DNA of 64,000 nucleotides from NCBI GenBank assembly GCA_965232265.1, contig CBDDPH010000002.1, forward strand, positions 2,046,001 to 2,110,000, written 5' to 3'. This document shows positions 16,963 through 25,647 of the stretch, piece after piece. This stretch comes from VXRD01 sp965232265. GTDB taxonomy: Bacteria > Latescibacterota > UBA2968. The notes under the pieces were generated by a model. It was not told where the DNA came from. It searched no databases and was given only the letters and a program-made list of their open reading frames with translations. Both the position numbers and the translations under genes were made by a program. Every line of letters begins with the position of its first letter. Positions within the stretch are counted from its first letter, which is position 1.

Positions 16963-18149
16963 AATTCATCTGATATGGCATCGAGTTTGGCTCGATTCTC
17001 CGGGGTGAGACGCCCCAGAGCTTCAAACACAAAGGCAAACAAGCAACTCAATATCAGGCTAAGTCCCCCCGCAATGGCGACCATCAAGCTGCGGCGCGGA
17101 TAGCTGCGCGTGTCAGGTGGTCGCGCATCATCCAGGACCGTGACAGTGTGCGTGCCTTTTTCATCTTCAAACCGCGTTTTCTCGTACTCTTGTTTGACAA
17201 ACTGATAGATGGCATTCTGTATTTGAATATCGCGGATGAGGGGTAGCGCGGCCAGGCCCAATTCGGGCAATTGTCGAAAGGGCTTGAAAATCTCTGGCAA
17301 TTGTCCACCCGAATCGCTACGACTGTGCAGGCTATCGGGAAATTCGCCCATAAGCAAATCGTCGAGCACCTCGCGCGTCTTTTGGATTTCGAGATCGAGT
17401 TTTTTGCGTTCGGGATTGTCTGCGGTCATCTGTAGCGACAGCACATCGCGTTTGACAATGAGTTCCGCCAGCGAGCCGATGGGACCGGAAGCGATTTCCA
17501 ACTGCGTCTGCGCCTGCGTTTCAACATCTATGATCATGTGCTCGTTCTGGAAATCCCGATAGCGTCTCTCGGCTTCGAGCACATCCTGTTCGGCTTCTTT
17601 GAGTCGCTCTGTGAGATAGGCCAGATAGGGGCGCGTTTTGTTCTGGCTGCGTTGCTCAAGCGCGTTTTTGAGTTCTTCAACAAACGCATTGGTCACTTCT
17701 GCCGCCAGTTCTCGGGAGTCGGCTTCGTAGGAAATCGTGAGAAATTGCTCGCGAGAGAGATCAACTTGCAGGCGATTGGCGATCATGTCCAGCAATTCGC
17801 TCTGATTATTAGCACCATACCGCACAGCGAGATCAAACCGCTCTGCAACAGATAGGCGCACGCTCTCGCTTTCAACGACCGGAACAAATTCTGTGGCAGA
17901 TACGGCCTCGCCGCCCAGCCCCATCAAATTGAGGGGCAGTTCTTGCAACAGAGTCGATAGCCCTCCGAGACTGCCGCCGGCATCTTGCGGTGGATAAACT
18001 GTGGCATACGCGCGGTAGGCTTTGGGCAAGATGAGCGAAATGCCCGCCGTGACCAGCGTAACCGCAAAAAAGCATAAGAGAATCATGCGCCGCCAGCGCA
18101 CGAGAACATAAATGTGATCGAGAATATTGCGTTCAGATTCCATAGTCAT
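16959..18149 (-). CDS. Wzz/Gum-type polysaccharide co-polymerase (chain-length determinant)
   Basis: A 396-residue inner-membrane protein with the polysaccharide co-polymerase layout. It has an N-terminal helix ('MILLCFFAVTLVTAGISLIL'), a long charged periplasmic coiled-coil region from about residue 70 to 330 (runs such as 'RLKEAEQDVLEAERRYRDFQ'), the loop 'LDDARPPDTRSYPRRS' and a C-terminal helix ('LMVAIAGGLSLILSCLFAFV'). The Tyr-rich cytoplasmic kinase domain of Gram-positive BY-kinases is absent, so a separate kinase would be needed if phosphorylation occurs. It overlaps the Wza-like gene by 4 bp. With that gene it forms an export core for an extracellular polysaccharide, but no glycosyltransferase, polymerase or flippase genes lie alongside. 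Confidence 0.85.
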   Translation of the reverse strand: MTMESERNILDHIYVLVRWRRMILLCFFAVTLVTAGISLILPKAYRAYATVYPPQDAGGSLGGLSTLLQELPLNLMGLGGEAVSATEFVPVVESESVRLSVAERFDLAVRYGANNQSELLDMIANRLQVDLSREQFLTISYEADSRELAAEVTNAFVEELKNALEQRSQNKTRPYLAYLTERLKEAEQDVLEAERRYRDFQNEHMIIDVETQAQTQLEIASGPIGSLAELIVKRDVLSLQMTADNPERKKLDLEIQKTREVLDDLLMGEFPDSLHSRSDSGGQLPEIFKPFRQLPELGLAALPLIRDIQIQNAIYQFVKQEYEKTRFEDEKGTHTVTVLDDARPPDTRSYPRRSLMVAIAGGLSLILSCLFAFVFEALGRLTPENRAKLDAISDEL

Positions 18150-19858
18150 TGCCGGAGTATCACCATAATAGTTAGAACAACCGATGCAACAGCACCCACC
18201 ATAGCAATAGTTTCTCTCAAAATGCGGTAGCTCTGCCCGGGCTCTCGTGGAGGAACAAAAATCGCATCGCCGGGGCGCACGAGCGATTCTGCGGTGGCAT
18301 CTATGGCATTGCCCGTATTGCCCTCAACGATGATGATATCTTTCCGTTTTGCGCGCGTATTAAAACCGCCAGCGAGGTCAATATAATCCCCTACCTTAAG
18401 AGCTGCGTCGTAGGGGATATTCACCGGTGCAATGACGGCACCTGTCACGCGCACGGAAGGTACAAATCGGGGGATGCGAACGACATCGCCATCTTGCAGG
18501 AGGATATTGTGCCGCTCGTTGCCGGCGATGAGCGCAGCAAAATCAATGGGCAAACGCCCGGACAACTGCTCGGTCTTAAGGGTGATGAGGGCTTCTTCGG
18601 CATCTGTGCGCTGCGTGCGGGGAATGCCGAGCAATCGGTTGAGCGCGGGATCGTCTTCGATGGTCTGTTCTTCAAAATTGACTTTGCGAATTAGAGACGC
18701 CTGAACGATAGATGCTTCGGGGGTGAGTTCGGCATGGCCCAACAAGTCTTTGAGGCGAAGCCCCTCTGTTAAGAGAAAAGGACCGGGGAATTTTACCTCG
18801 CCTTCTACATACACCCACTTTGTCTCGCCGATAACATAGAGTTTGTCACCCGCCTGCAAAGGGAGATTCGCCTCCGGATCACCTGCAAGCGCACGGGAAA
18901 GATCGATGGTTACGGGTATCGACTCGCCATCGTCCAACAGGCGCGAAAGATGGGCGCGTTGGGGTGGGTCATGGGCACGCAGACCATTGCTCAAAACAAT
19001 GAGGTCGGCAATGCGGTCTCCGGGCGCAAATTCATAACTGCCGGGGCGTTGTACTGCGCCTGTGATGTGGATGGAATCGCTGTGGGCAATGGGCACAAAA
19101 ATTTGTTCGCCATCGAGCAGGAAGGGGTTGTACTCTGCTTTGCCCGTGCGGTTCCACAACTCGAGATCAATCCTGCGCCCCGTGTTGTGCCATTGTCCAT
19201 TTTCGAGGCGCATAATCTGGATATTGCGGCTGGAGCCTTTGCGGTTAAAATCATCGATAAGGCCTCCGGCCTTGATGATGAGTTGCGATGCCTGTTCGAC
19301 ACCGTCAACGTCAACGGATCCAGGCATATTTACTTCGCCAACCACATTGATGGGAAATGTGCGAAGGCGCGCGAGGCTGATGGAGATATCGAGTTGATGA
19401 AAGCGTTTTTCAATCGCCGCCTGGATGGCTTCGTTGGCGTCTGCAAGCGATAAAAACGCAACGGAAATGGGGCCGATAGACGGTAAGGGCAAGCTACCCC
19501 CCGCGCCGACGGGGACTTCAAAGGTTTTGATTTCTTCATCTCTATTGAGCACAACGGCAAAAACATCGCCCGGCCCGATAATATAGCGACCCGACCGAAT
19601 AACCGCGTCGTAGGCCGCTTTGCCAATGCTTTTGATTTCAACCGGTTGCGCGGTTTCTTGTTCTGTTTCCTGGGTATCAGATGTGGTAAAGGGCCTGGGG
19701 GATTGGCGTTCGGATTTTTCGTCGGCTTGACGTGTGGTGCGGCGAGATTGCGCGTGTACAGCAAAAGGGTAAAACGCAAAGTCAAAAATGAGCAAACTCA
19801 CGAGCACAACATAAAAAAGACGCATATAGCGTCCCGGATATGCCATAGAGATGATCAT
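18146..19858 (-). CDS. Wza-like polysaccharide export protein with SLBB domains
   Basis: A 570-residue secreted protein. After a signal peptide (hydrophobic run near 'FYVVLVSLLIFDFAFY') it has a Poly_export domain ('YIIGPGDVFAVVLNRDEEI', 'LPLPSIGPISVAFLSLADA', 'INVVGEVNMPGSVDV') followed by repeated SLBB-type modules ('IHITGAVQRPGSYEFAPGDR', 'VYVEGEVKFPGPFLLTEGLR', 'VRVTGAVIAPVNIP'). It ends in a membrane helix ('TIAMVGAVASVVLTIMVIL'), an unusual tail for Wza, which normally ends in an amphipathic barrel-forming helix. It pairs with the adjacent Wzz-type gene, with which it overlaps by 4 bp. The start at 19858 gives an ATGA overlap with thrB; internal ATGs at 19846 (MAYPG) and 19825 (MRLFY) are alternatives. 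Confidence 0.87.
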   Translation of the reverse strand: MIISMAYPGRYMRLFYVVLVSLLIFDFAFYPFAVHAQSRRTTRQADEKSERQSPRPFTTSDTQETEQETAQPVEIKSIGKAAYDAVIRSGRYIIGPGDVFAVVLNRDEEIKTFEVPVGAGGSLPLPSIGPISVAFLSLADANEAIQAAIEKRFHQLDISISLARLRTFPINVVGEVNMPGSVDVDGVEQASQLIIKAGGLIDDFNRKGSSRNIQIMRLENGQWHNTGRRIDLELWNRTGKAEYNPFLLDGEQIFVPIAHSDSIHITGAVQRPGSYEFAPGDRIADLIVLSNGLRAHDPPQRAHLSRLLDDGESIPVTIDLSRALAGDPEANLPLQAGDKLYVIGETKWVYVEGEVKFPGPFLLTEGLRLKDLLGHAELTPEASIVQASLIRKVNFEEQTIEDDPALNRLLGIPRTQRTDAEEALITLKTEQLSGRLPIDFAALIAGNERHNILLQDGDVVRIPRFVPSVRVTGAVIAPVNIPYDAALKVGDYIDLAGGFNTRAKRKDIIIVEGNTGNAIDATAESLVRPGDAIFVPPREPGQSYRILRETIAMVGAVASVVLTIMVILRQ

Positions 19859-20754
19859 GTGATGGTGGCTCCCAATGGATCAACTTCGAGGACCTGATAA
19901 TGCGCCCTTATATTTTTTTCTTTCCAAATATCGATCATGGCCTGTCCAATCACGTCGGCATTTTGGGTAGTAAGCGCGATGAGAGTCGGCCCCGCCCCCG
20001 AAAGCGCGGCCCCCCATGCCCCTGCGTTGACCGCTGCTGCGAGTATCTCATCAAAGCCCGGAATGAGTTTTGCCCGATAGGGATGGTGCAAGCGGTCTTG
20101 CATGCCAACGGCGAGATGCTCAAAATTTCCCGTAATCAGCGCTGCCGTAACAATGCACGCTCGGCTGGTACTGAAAACAGCATCACTGTGGGAAATGGTC
20201 TTGGGCAAAACATTGCGGGCATGTTCGGTTTTGAGTTCAAATTCGGGAATAGCGACCACGGCCTGTAGTTCTTTCGGCGGCAGAGCACGCACGCACACAA
20301 CGCGATTGCCATCCACAGTAGAAGTCGTAAGACCGCCGAGCAAGCAAGGCGAGACATTGTCGGGATGCCCTTCAATCGCCGTGGCAATATCGAGCATCTC
20401 CCCCGGAGAGAAGGGTTCGCATAAGAGGTGATTGGCTGCTACAACACCGCCAACAATAGCCGTTGAACTGCTGCCCAATCCCCGGGCAAGGGGCACGTTG
20501 TTGTACTGGTGGACAGTCATTCCGGGCAGTGCTTGGCCTGCGCGTTGGGCAGTAAATTGCGCGGCGCGATAGAAGAGATTTTCCTCATCAGCGGACAAAA
20601 TATCCGCACCTTCACCCCCAATGCTAAACGACACGCCGAGTTGAGAATGGGTTCTTATCCCAATATAATTGTAAATAGACAGTGCCAGACCCAGTGCATC
20701 ATAACCGGGACCGAGATTGGCGGTAGAACCGGGCAAACGGACGCGAAATTCCAT
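19855..20754 (-). CDS. thrB: Homoserine kinase (GHMP family)
   Basis: A 299-residue GHMP kinase that phosphorylates homoserine in threonine synthesis. The N-terminus 'RLPGSTANLGPGYDALGLAL' and the phosphate-binding loop 'VPLARGLGSSSTAIVGGVVA' identify it, together with 'GHPDNVSPCLLGGLTTS' and the C-terminal 'GAWGAALSGAGPTLIALT'. Neighbours are hemW (ends 1 bp before its ATG) and the wza-like gene (4-bp overlap). A threonine gene lodged between a heme chaperone and polysaccharide export genes is an odd operon, and no thrA or thrC is in the window. Family assignment is firm; homoserine specificity rather than mevalonate-type is inferred from the N-terminal and GHP motifs. Confidence 0.92.
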   Translation of the reverse strand: MEFRVRLPGSTANLGPGYDALGLALSIYNYIGIRTHSQLGVSFSIGGEGADILSADEENLFYRAAQFTAQRAGQALPGMTVHQYNNVPLARGLGSSSTAIVGGVVAANHLLCEPFSPGEMLDIATAIEGHPDNVSPCLLGGLTTSTVDGNRVVCVRALPPKELQAVVAIPEFELKTEHARNVLPKTISHSDAVFSTSRACIVTAALITGNFEHLAVGMQDRLHHPYRAKLIPGFDEILAAAVNAGAWGAALSGAGPTLIALTTQNADVIGQAMIDIWKEKNIRAHYQVLEVDPLGATIT

Positions 20755-21864
20755 TTATAATTCTCTAACGAGTTCGGTGCATACCAGATCGGCGAACAGG
20801 AGTCCCCGTCGCGTCAGGCGGATGCGGTTGTCAATGTGTTCCAGCAAATGCTGGTTTGCCATCGCAATATACTGTTTGTGGATCTTTGGATGGCTCAAAA
20901 AATCTGCGCGAAGCCCCCTGCGCTGGCGCAATCCAAGCATAACGCGCTCCAGCAGATGTTGCGTCGGCGTAAGCTGTTCTTCTCTTTCCACTGCACATCC
21001 GGTTTCTTCAATCCGCTGCATATAAGTTGTGAGATCGCGCACATTCCAGAATCGACGCTTGTCGAGATACGAATGCGCTGATAAACCAACGCCCAGATAG
21101 GGGCGATCATGCCAGTAGTTGAGATTGTGACGCGACGCAAATCCCGGTCGGGCAAAATTGGAAATTTCGTAATGTGTGTACCCCGCAGCCTCGAGTTGGT
21201 CGATAGCATACATATACATCTCGGCCTGGTCGGTTTCAGGCGGCACATCCAATTGCCCCTTTTGAAAGCGGCGCGCAAAATTGGTCTGAGGCTCAATCGT
21301 GAGTCCATACACCGAGATATGTTCGGGACACAGTTCAATAGCTCGCTGAAGGCTCTTTGCCCATTCTTCAGGCGTCTGCCCCGGCGCGCCGTACATAAGG
21401 TCGATACTTATGTTCTCAAACCCCACATCGCGGGCGGCACGAAACGCGCCTATCGCATCCGATGCCGTGTGAAATCTCCCCAGTGCTTTGAGTGCGCGAT
21501 CTGTAAATGCCTGCACACCCAGACTCAAGCGATTGATGCCGTGTTCATATAATTTTTCAAAGTGCTTGCGATCATTTGGATTGGCCTCTGCCGTAATCTC
21601 TGCATCGGGAGCGATCGCGCTTTTTACACTTGCCATGATCCGATTCAATTGTCCAGGCGGTATTGCCGAAGGCGTACCGCCCCCAAAGTACAGCGTATTG
21701 AACACGGGCGGCATTTCAAGAGATTGCAGTCGGTTTTGCATCTCGACAATCACCGCATCCGTATAGCGTTTCGCCAGGTGATTTTTGCCCACGACAAATG
21801 CAAAATCGCAATACGGACAGCGCGAGTGACAAAATGGAATGTGAATGTAAAGGCCGAGATGCAT
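20755..21864 (-). CDS. hemW: Radical SAM family heme chaperone HemW
   Basis: A 369-residue radical SAM protein. The iron-sulfur cluster cysteines are Cys12, Cys16 and Cys19 in 'FCHSRCPYCDF', immediately after 'GLYIHIPFC', the HemW N-terminal signature. Further HemW/HemN-like blocks are 'TLYFGGGTPSAIP', 'NRLSLGVQAF' and 'MYGAPGQTPEEW'. HemW lacks the extra N-terminal residues of true coproporphyrinogen III dehydrogenase HemN, so older annotations as HemN would be wrong here. It acts as a heme-delivery chaperone. Its stop directly abuts the thrB ATG and it begins 6 bp after the lepB stop, within the lepA-lepB-hemW run common in bacteria. Confidence 0.93.
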   Translation of the reverse strand: MHLGLYIHIPFCHSRCPYCDFAFVVGKNHLAKRYTDAVIVEMQNRLQSLEMPPVFNTLYFGGGTPSAIPPGQLNRIMASVKSAIAPDAEITAEANPNDRKHFEKLYEHGINRLSLGVQAFTDRALKALGRFHTASDAIGAFRAARDVGFENISIDLMYGAPGQTPEEWAKSLQRAIELCPEHISVYGLTIEPQTNFARRFQKGQLDVPPETDQAEMYMYAIDQLEAAGYTHYEISNFARPGFASRHNLNYWHDRPYLGVGLSAHSYLDKRRFWNVRDLTTYMQRIEETGCAVEREEQLTPTQHLLERVMLGLRQRRGLRADFLSHPKIHKQYIAMANQHLLEHIDNRIRLTRRGLLFADLVCTELVREL

Positions 21865-21870
21865 GACGTT

Positions 21871-22554
21871 TCACTCTACGGGCATACCAATGCGCTGCCA
21901 GCGCACGCGCTCTGGGAAATGGAACAGATTATAAAGCGCGATACCGAGTAGAGAGGTCATGTTGCTATATGCAGGAGCCTGAGTATCGGGCGCCCAGGAC
22001 CAGTAGAGGATAAATGCTTTCCCCCGAATGAGATCGCGCTTGAGAAACCCCCAGTATCGGCTGTCTTCACTGCTGTCGCGGTTATCGCCCATCACGAAAT
22101 AGCAGTCTTCGGGCACGATCTTAGGCCCGTAATTATCCCGCGTATGGGCTGCCGATCTCCGTCTGAGAATAACAGAATCGATATATTTGGCTTTGGACGG
22201 ATCAGTCGCGCGCTTGTCGTCAACATAAAGGATTTTATCTTTGATTTCAACTTTCTGCCCGGGACCTGCAACAATGCGTTTGATAAAATCGCGGGACGGA
22301 TCTCTGGGATACTGAAAAATGACAATATCGCCGGGAACTGGCGAGCGCCATGCGGGCAGGCGAATATCGGTAAAGGGAATACGAGCGCCATAAATAAATT
22401 TATTTGCCAGCAAAAAATCTCCGACCAACAAAGTGTTTTCCATCGATCCCGAAGGAATGCGAAATGCCTGCACGACAAATATGCGAATAAAAAGCGCGAG
22501 TGCAAACGCGAGTAAGATGGCTTTGATATATTCGATAGTCACGGATTTTTTCAT
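21871..22554 (-). CDS. lepB: Signal peptidase I
   Basis: A 227-residue S26A signal peptidase. One N-terminal helix (about residues 11-30) anchors it in the inner membrane. Catalytic Ser37 lies in 'IPSGSMENTL' and Lys92 in 'RDFIKRIVAGPG'; 'VMGDNRDSSEDSRYWG' is the conserved box E. It cleaves Sec and Tat signal peptides at the periplasmic face. The single-anchor form is closer to the Gram-positive/short-type SPase I than to the long E. coli form. It is downstream of lepA after an 89-bp gap containing a palindrome and upstream of hemW, a common gene order. Confidence 0.95.
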   Translation of the reverse strand: MKKSVTIEYIKAILLAFALALFIRIFVVQAFRIPSGSMENTLLVGDFLLANKFIYGARIPFTDIRLPAWRSPVPGDIVIFQYPRDPSRDFIKRIVAGPGQKVEIKDKILYVDDKRATDPSKAKYIDSVILRRRSAAHTRDNYGPKIVPEDCYFVMGDNRDSSEDSRYWGFLKRDLIRGKAFILYWSWAPDTQAPAYSNMTSLLGIALYNLFHFPERVRWQRIGMPVE

Positions 22555-22561
22555 AATTGTG

Positions 22562-22580
22562 AACGGGTTTGAAACCCGTT
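22562..22580. repeat. 19-bp palindrome in the lepA-lepB gap
   Basis: AACGGGTTTGAAACCCGTT followed by CCTAC, a relative of the longer palindrome at 4267-4299 (both contain GGGTTT.AAACCC and a CCTAC end). There is no T-tract, so it is unlikely to terminate transcription. Confidence 0.75.
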
Positions 22581-22643
22581 CCTACATTATATATTCCATC
22601 CCAGGCGGATCGGATATCTGCGTTATCTGCGTCCATCTGCGGA

Positions 22644-24443
22644 TCACATTTCCATCTGCAAGACAGCGAGAAAAGCCTCTTGCGGAATTTCTACTGCGCC
22701 GACTTGTTTCATGCGCTTTTTGCCCTCCTTTTGACGCTCGAGGAGTTTGCGCTTGCGGGTAATATCACCGCCATAACATTTGGCTGTGACGTTTTTGCGG
22801 AAGGGACGCACGGTTTCGCGCGAGATCACTTTGGCACCGATCGCCGCTTGAATAACGACTTCAAAGAGTTGGCGCGGGATCAGTGCCTTGAGTTTTTGAC
22901 TCAACGTGCGCCCCCAGTCATAGGCTTTATCGCGGTGAACAATGGCAGAAAGCGCGTCTAAGGGTTCGCCATTGATGAGCAGGTCGAGTTTGACCAGATC
23001 CGCCGCCTGATGTTTTTTGTATTCGTAGTCAAACGATGCATAACCGCGCGAAACCGATTTGAGGCGGTCGTAAAAATCGAGTACAATTTCGGATAACGGC
23101 AGATCATAGCGCAGGAGGGCACGGGTGGGATCGATGTATTCGGTCGTCCGATAATGCCCCCGACGGTCTTGTGCAATACGCATAATATTGCCCACATATT
23201 CAGAAGGCACCAAAATTTGGGCATCGAGCAGGGGTTCGGCAATATCTTCTATATCTCCCGCCGGGGGCATCTCAGCGGGATTTTGCACATCGACCTGCTC
23301 GCCACTCTTCAGACGCACGCGATACTCCACATTGGGCACAGTCGTGATAATGTCTATATCAAATTCGCGGTCGAGTCGCTCCTGGACAATTTCCATGTGG
23401 AGCAACCCGAGAAAGCCACACCGAAACCCGAAACCGAGTGCTGTCGAAGTTTCGGGTTCGTAGGACAATGACGCATCGTTGAGGCGTAGTTTTTCGAGCG
23501 CAGAGCGAAGATTTTCAAAGTCATCGGATGATACGGGATAAAGTCCGGCAAAAACCATGGGCTTGACATCCTGGTAGCCGGGCAAGGGATGAGGCGCGGG
23601 ATTCGCAGAGCCGGTAACGGTATCGCCGACCCGGGCGTCTTCAAGGTCCTTTATCCCCGCGATGAGATACCCGACTTCGCCCGCGCTGAGGCTTTGTTGT
23701 GCAATGCGTTTGAGTTTGAGAGTCCCAATCTCTTCGGCATCGTAATTCTGGTGGGTCGAAAAGAGGCGAATGGGCATGTTTTTCTTTAAAACACCATCAA
23801 AAACGCGCAGGTATGCCACGACACCGCGATATTGATCAAAAATAGAATCGAAAATGAGAGCCTTAAGCGGTGCATCTGGATTCCCTTCAGGGGGCGGGAT
23901 CTCATCGATGATGGCAGCCAGGAGTTTATCGATCCCAATGCCCTCTTTGGCGCTGATTTTGACAATTTCTTCTTCTTCCACACCGAGCAAGTCGTGAAGT
24001 TGCATCACCACGCGATCGACCTCGGCACCGGGCAGATCAATTTTGTTGATCACGGGAATGATGAACAGATCGTGCTCCATAGCGAGGAGAACATTGCTAA
24101 CGGTTTGGGCCTCCACTCCCTGCGCCGCATCAACGAGGAGCAGCGCACCTTCACAGGCGGTAAGGCTGCGCGAAACCTCATACGAGAAATCGACATGACC
24201 CGGCGTATCGATGAGATTGAGTTCATAAATCTGACCATCTGGTGCCGTGTAATCCATGCGAATGGCATGTGATTTAATGGTAATACCCCGCTCGCGCTCG
24301 AGGTCCATGCTGTCGAGCACCTGATCTTGCATCTGAAATTTGCTCAGAGTCTGCGTCTGCTCGAGCAACCGGTCGGCCAAGGTTGATTTTCCGTGATCAA
24401 TATGCGCGATAATGGAAAAATTTCGAATATTCTGAAGATTCAT
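22644..24443 (-). CDS. lepA: Elongation factor 4
   Basis: About 599 residues from MNLQNIRNFSIIAHIDHGKS, a ribosome-binding GTPase that back-translocates or rescues stalled ribosomes. G-domain motifs are 'AHIDHGKST' (P-loop), 'ERERGITIKS' (switch I), 'IDTPGHVDF' and 'NKIDLPGA'. Later blocks include 'GFRCGFLGLLHMEIVQERL' and the LepA-specific C-terminal 'CYGGDITRKRKLLERQKEGKK'. A longer start at 24461 adds six residues but has no conserved sequence. A good promoter lies about 76 bp upstream (24519-24547, minus). It leads the lepA-lepB-hemW-thrB-wza-wzz-metE-like run. Confidence 0.97.
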   Translation of the reverse strand: MNLQNIRNFSIIAHIDHGKSTLADRLLEQTQTLSKFQMQDQVLDSMDLERERGITIKSHAIRMDYTAPDGQIYELNLIDTPGHVDFSYEVSRSLTACEGALLLVDAAQGVEAQTVSNVLLAMEHDLFIIPVINKIDLPGAEVDRVVMQLHDLLGVEEEEIVKISAKEGIGIDKLLAAIIDEIPPPEGNPDAPLKALIFDSIFDQYRGVVAYLRVFDGVLKKNMPIRLFSTHQNYDAEEIGTLKLKRIAQQSLSAGEVGYLIAGIKDLEDARVGDTVTGSANPAPHPLPGYQDVKPMVFAGLYPVSSDDFENLRSALEKLRLNDASLSYEPETSTALGFGFRCGFLGLLHMEIVQERLDREFDIDIITTVPNVEYRVRLKSGEQVDVQNPAEMPPAGDIEDIAEPLLDAQILVPSEYVGNIMRIAQDRRGHYRTTEYIDPTRALLRYDLPLSEIVLDFYDRLKSVSRGYASFDYEYKKHQAADLVKLDLLINGEPLDALSAIVHRDKAYDWGRTLSQKLKALIPRQLFEVVIQAAIGAKVISRETVRPFRKNVTAKCYGGDITRKRKLLERQKEGKKRMKQVGAVEIPQEAFLAVLQMEM

Positions 24444-24518
24444 ATTGTTGTGTTGTAACAAGTTTGGGAAGTCGTGAATAACTGTTATAGCAGTTCAATA
24501 AATGCCATAAAGCATAAG

Positions 24519-24547
24519 AATATACCGCCTTGCCTTGTTCAAGTCAA
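24519..24547 (-). promoter_or_regulatory. Sigma70-type promoter of the lepA operon
   Basis: On the minus strand TTGACT (24547-24542), a 17-bp spacer and TATATT (24524-24519). Transcription would start about 70 bp before the lepA ATG. Confidence 0.75.
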
Positions 24548-24612
24548 TCTAAGACCTGATTGTAGAAACACACCACTTGATAACCCCAAATGCGAGATGT
24601 GAGGAAATGCGA

Positions 24613-24640
24613 TTGACAACCTCAAATTCGTAATTATAGC
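24613..24640 (+). promoter_or_regulatory. Upstream promoter of the yicC-gmk block
   Basis: TTGACA (24613-24618), 16-bp spacer, TATAGC (24635-24640), in the divergent lepA/yicC gap. Confidence 0.5.
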
Positions 24641-24648
24641 CAGTTTGA

Positions 24649-24677
24649 TTGACAATGATATGTAAATTGACTATCTT
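24649..24677 (+). promoter_or_regulatory. Proximal promoter of the yicC-gmk block
   Basis: TTGACA (24649-24654), 17-bp spacer, TATCTT (24672-24677), about 57 bp before the yicC ATG. With the promoter at 24613 it forms a possible tandem pair. Confidence 0.65.
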
Positions 24678-24733
24678 TTTGGGCTATTATTTCAGATATT
24701 TTTTATAGCATTTGCCAGCAGGCGGGAGCGGGT

Positions 24734-25606
24734 ATGATCGCCAGCATGACCGGTTTTGGAAAGGGTGTTGCAGAAGGGAAAGTGGGCCGCGTTATTGTCG
24801 AAATGCGGTCGGTCAATGGACGCTATGGCGATGTGATGGTACGCATGCCCCGTTCCTTGTCTGAGCTCGAGCCTCGCATCAAAGAACGGATTTTGTCGGT
24901 CTTTACAAGAGGGCGAATCGAGGTGAGCATCACCTTACAGGGTGCCGCATCAGATCAGGGCCTTCCCGTACTCAAGCCCGAAGTTCTATCCGCGTATCTC
25001 AAAGGAATCGAGGAAATTCGCGCAGATATATCGGGCGATATCGATTTGATGCAAATTGCCCAACTGCCTCAACTATTCGCCTTTGAAATTCCCGAACTCG
25101 ATTCTGACGCCCTCTGGCAAGTGGTATCTCCTGCACTCGGTCAGGCCATTGACGCCTGTCGCGCCATGTGCCTATCAGAAGGTGAAAAACTCGCCCGCGA
25201 TTTCCGCGAGCGCATTTCAATGCTCGACGAATTTCTCCAGCGCGTCGAAGCACTCGCACCCGGGCGTGTCGAAACGGCTCGGGCTCGGTTAGAGGAAAAA
25301 TTGGCGCAATTATTAACGCCTGAACAAATTGATGAAAGCAGGCTGTTGATGGAAATTGCCCTCCTGGCTGACCGCAGCGACATAACAGAAGAATGCGTGC
25401 GTTTTCACAGTCACAACGCGCAGTTTCTCGAGATGCTCGACCGCAGTGAAGCAGTTGGCCGGCGTCTCAATTTTTTACTTCAAGAAATGCTCAGAGAAGC
25501 CAATACCATGGGATCCAAAGCGGGTGATGCGACAATAGCCCATGTGGTTGTAGATATTAAAGAAGAAATTGAAAAACTCAAAGAACAGATTCAGAACATC
25601 GAGTAA
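24734..25606 (+). CDS. YicC/YloC family endoribonuclease
   Basis: A 290-residue YicC protein. The N-terminus 'MIASMTGFGKGVAEGKVGRV' with 'VEMRSVNGRYGDVMVRMPR' and the C-terminal 'VGRRLNFLLQEMLREANTMG' followed by 'SKAGD' are family hallmarks. Members form hexameric endoribonucleases implicated in RNA turnover and stress responses. The gene is preceded by GGGAGCGG and by two promoter-like pairs, and it begins a plus-strand run with gmk, rpoZ and coaBC, the same order seen in many bacteria. Nothing in the sequence is unusual for the family. Confidence 0.93.
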   Translation: MIASMTGFGKGVAEGKVGRVIVEMRSVNGRYGDVMVRMPRSLSELEPRIKERILSVFTRGRIEVSITLQGAASDQGLPVLKPEVLSAYLKGIEEIRADISGDIDLMQIAQLPQLFAFEIPELDSDALWQVVSPALGQAIDACRAMCLSEGEKLARDFRERISMLDEFLQRVEALAPGRVETARARLEEKLAQLLTPEQIDESRLLMEIALLADRSDITEECVRFHSHNAQFLEMLDRSEAVGRRLNFLLQEMLREANTMGSKAGDATIAHVVVDIKEEIEKLKEQIQNIE

Positions 25607-25647
25607 GAACGCGGATAAAGCAGATGGCGCGGATAAAATAAAAAAAA

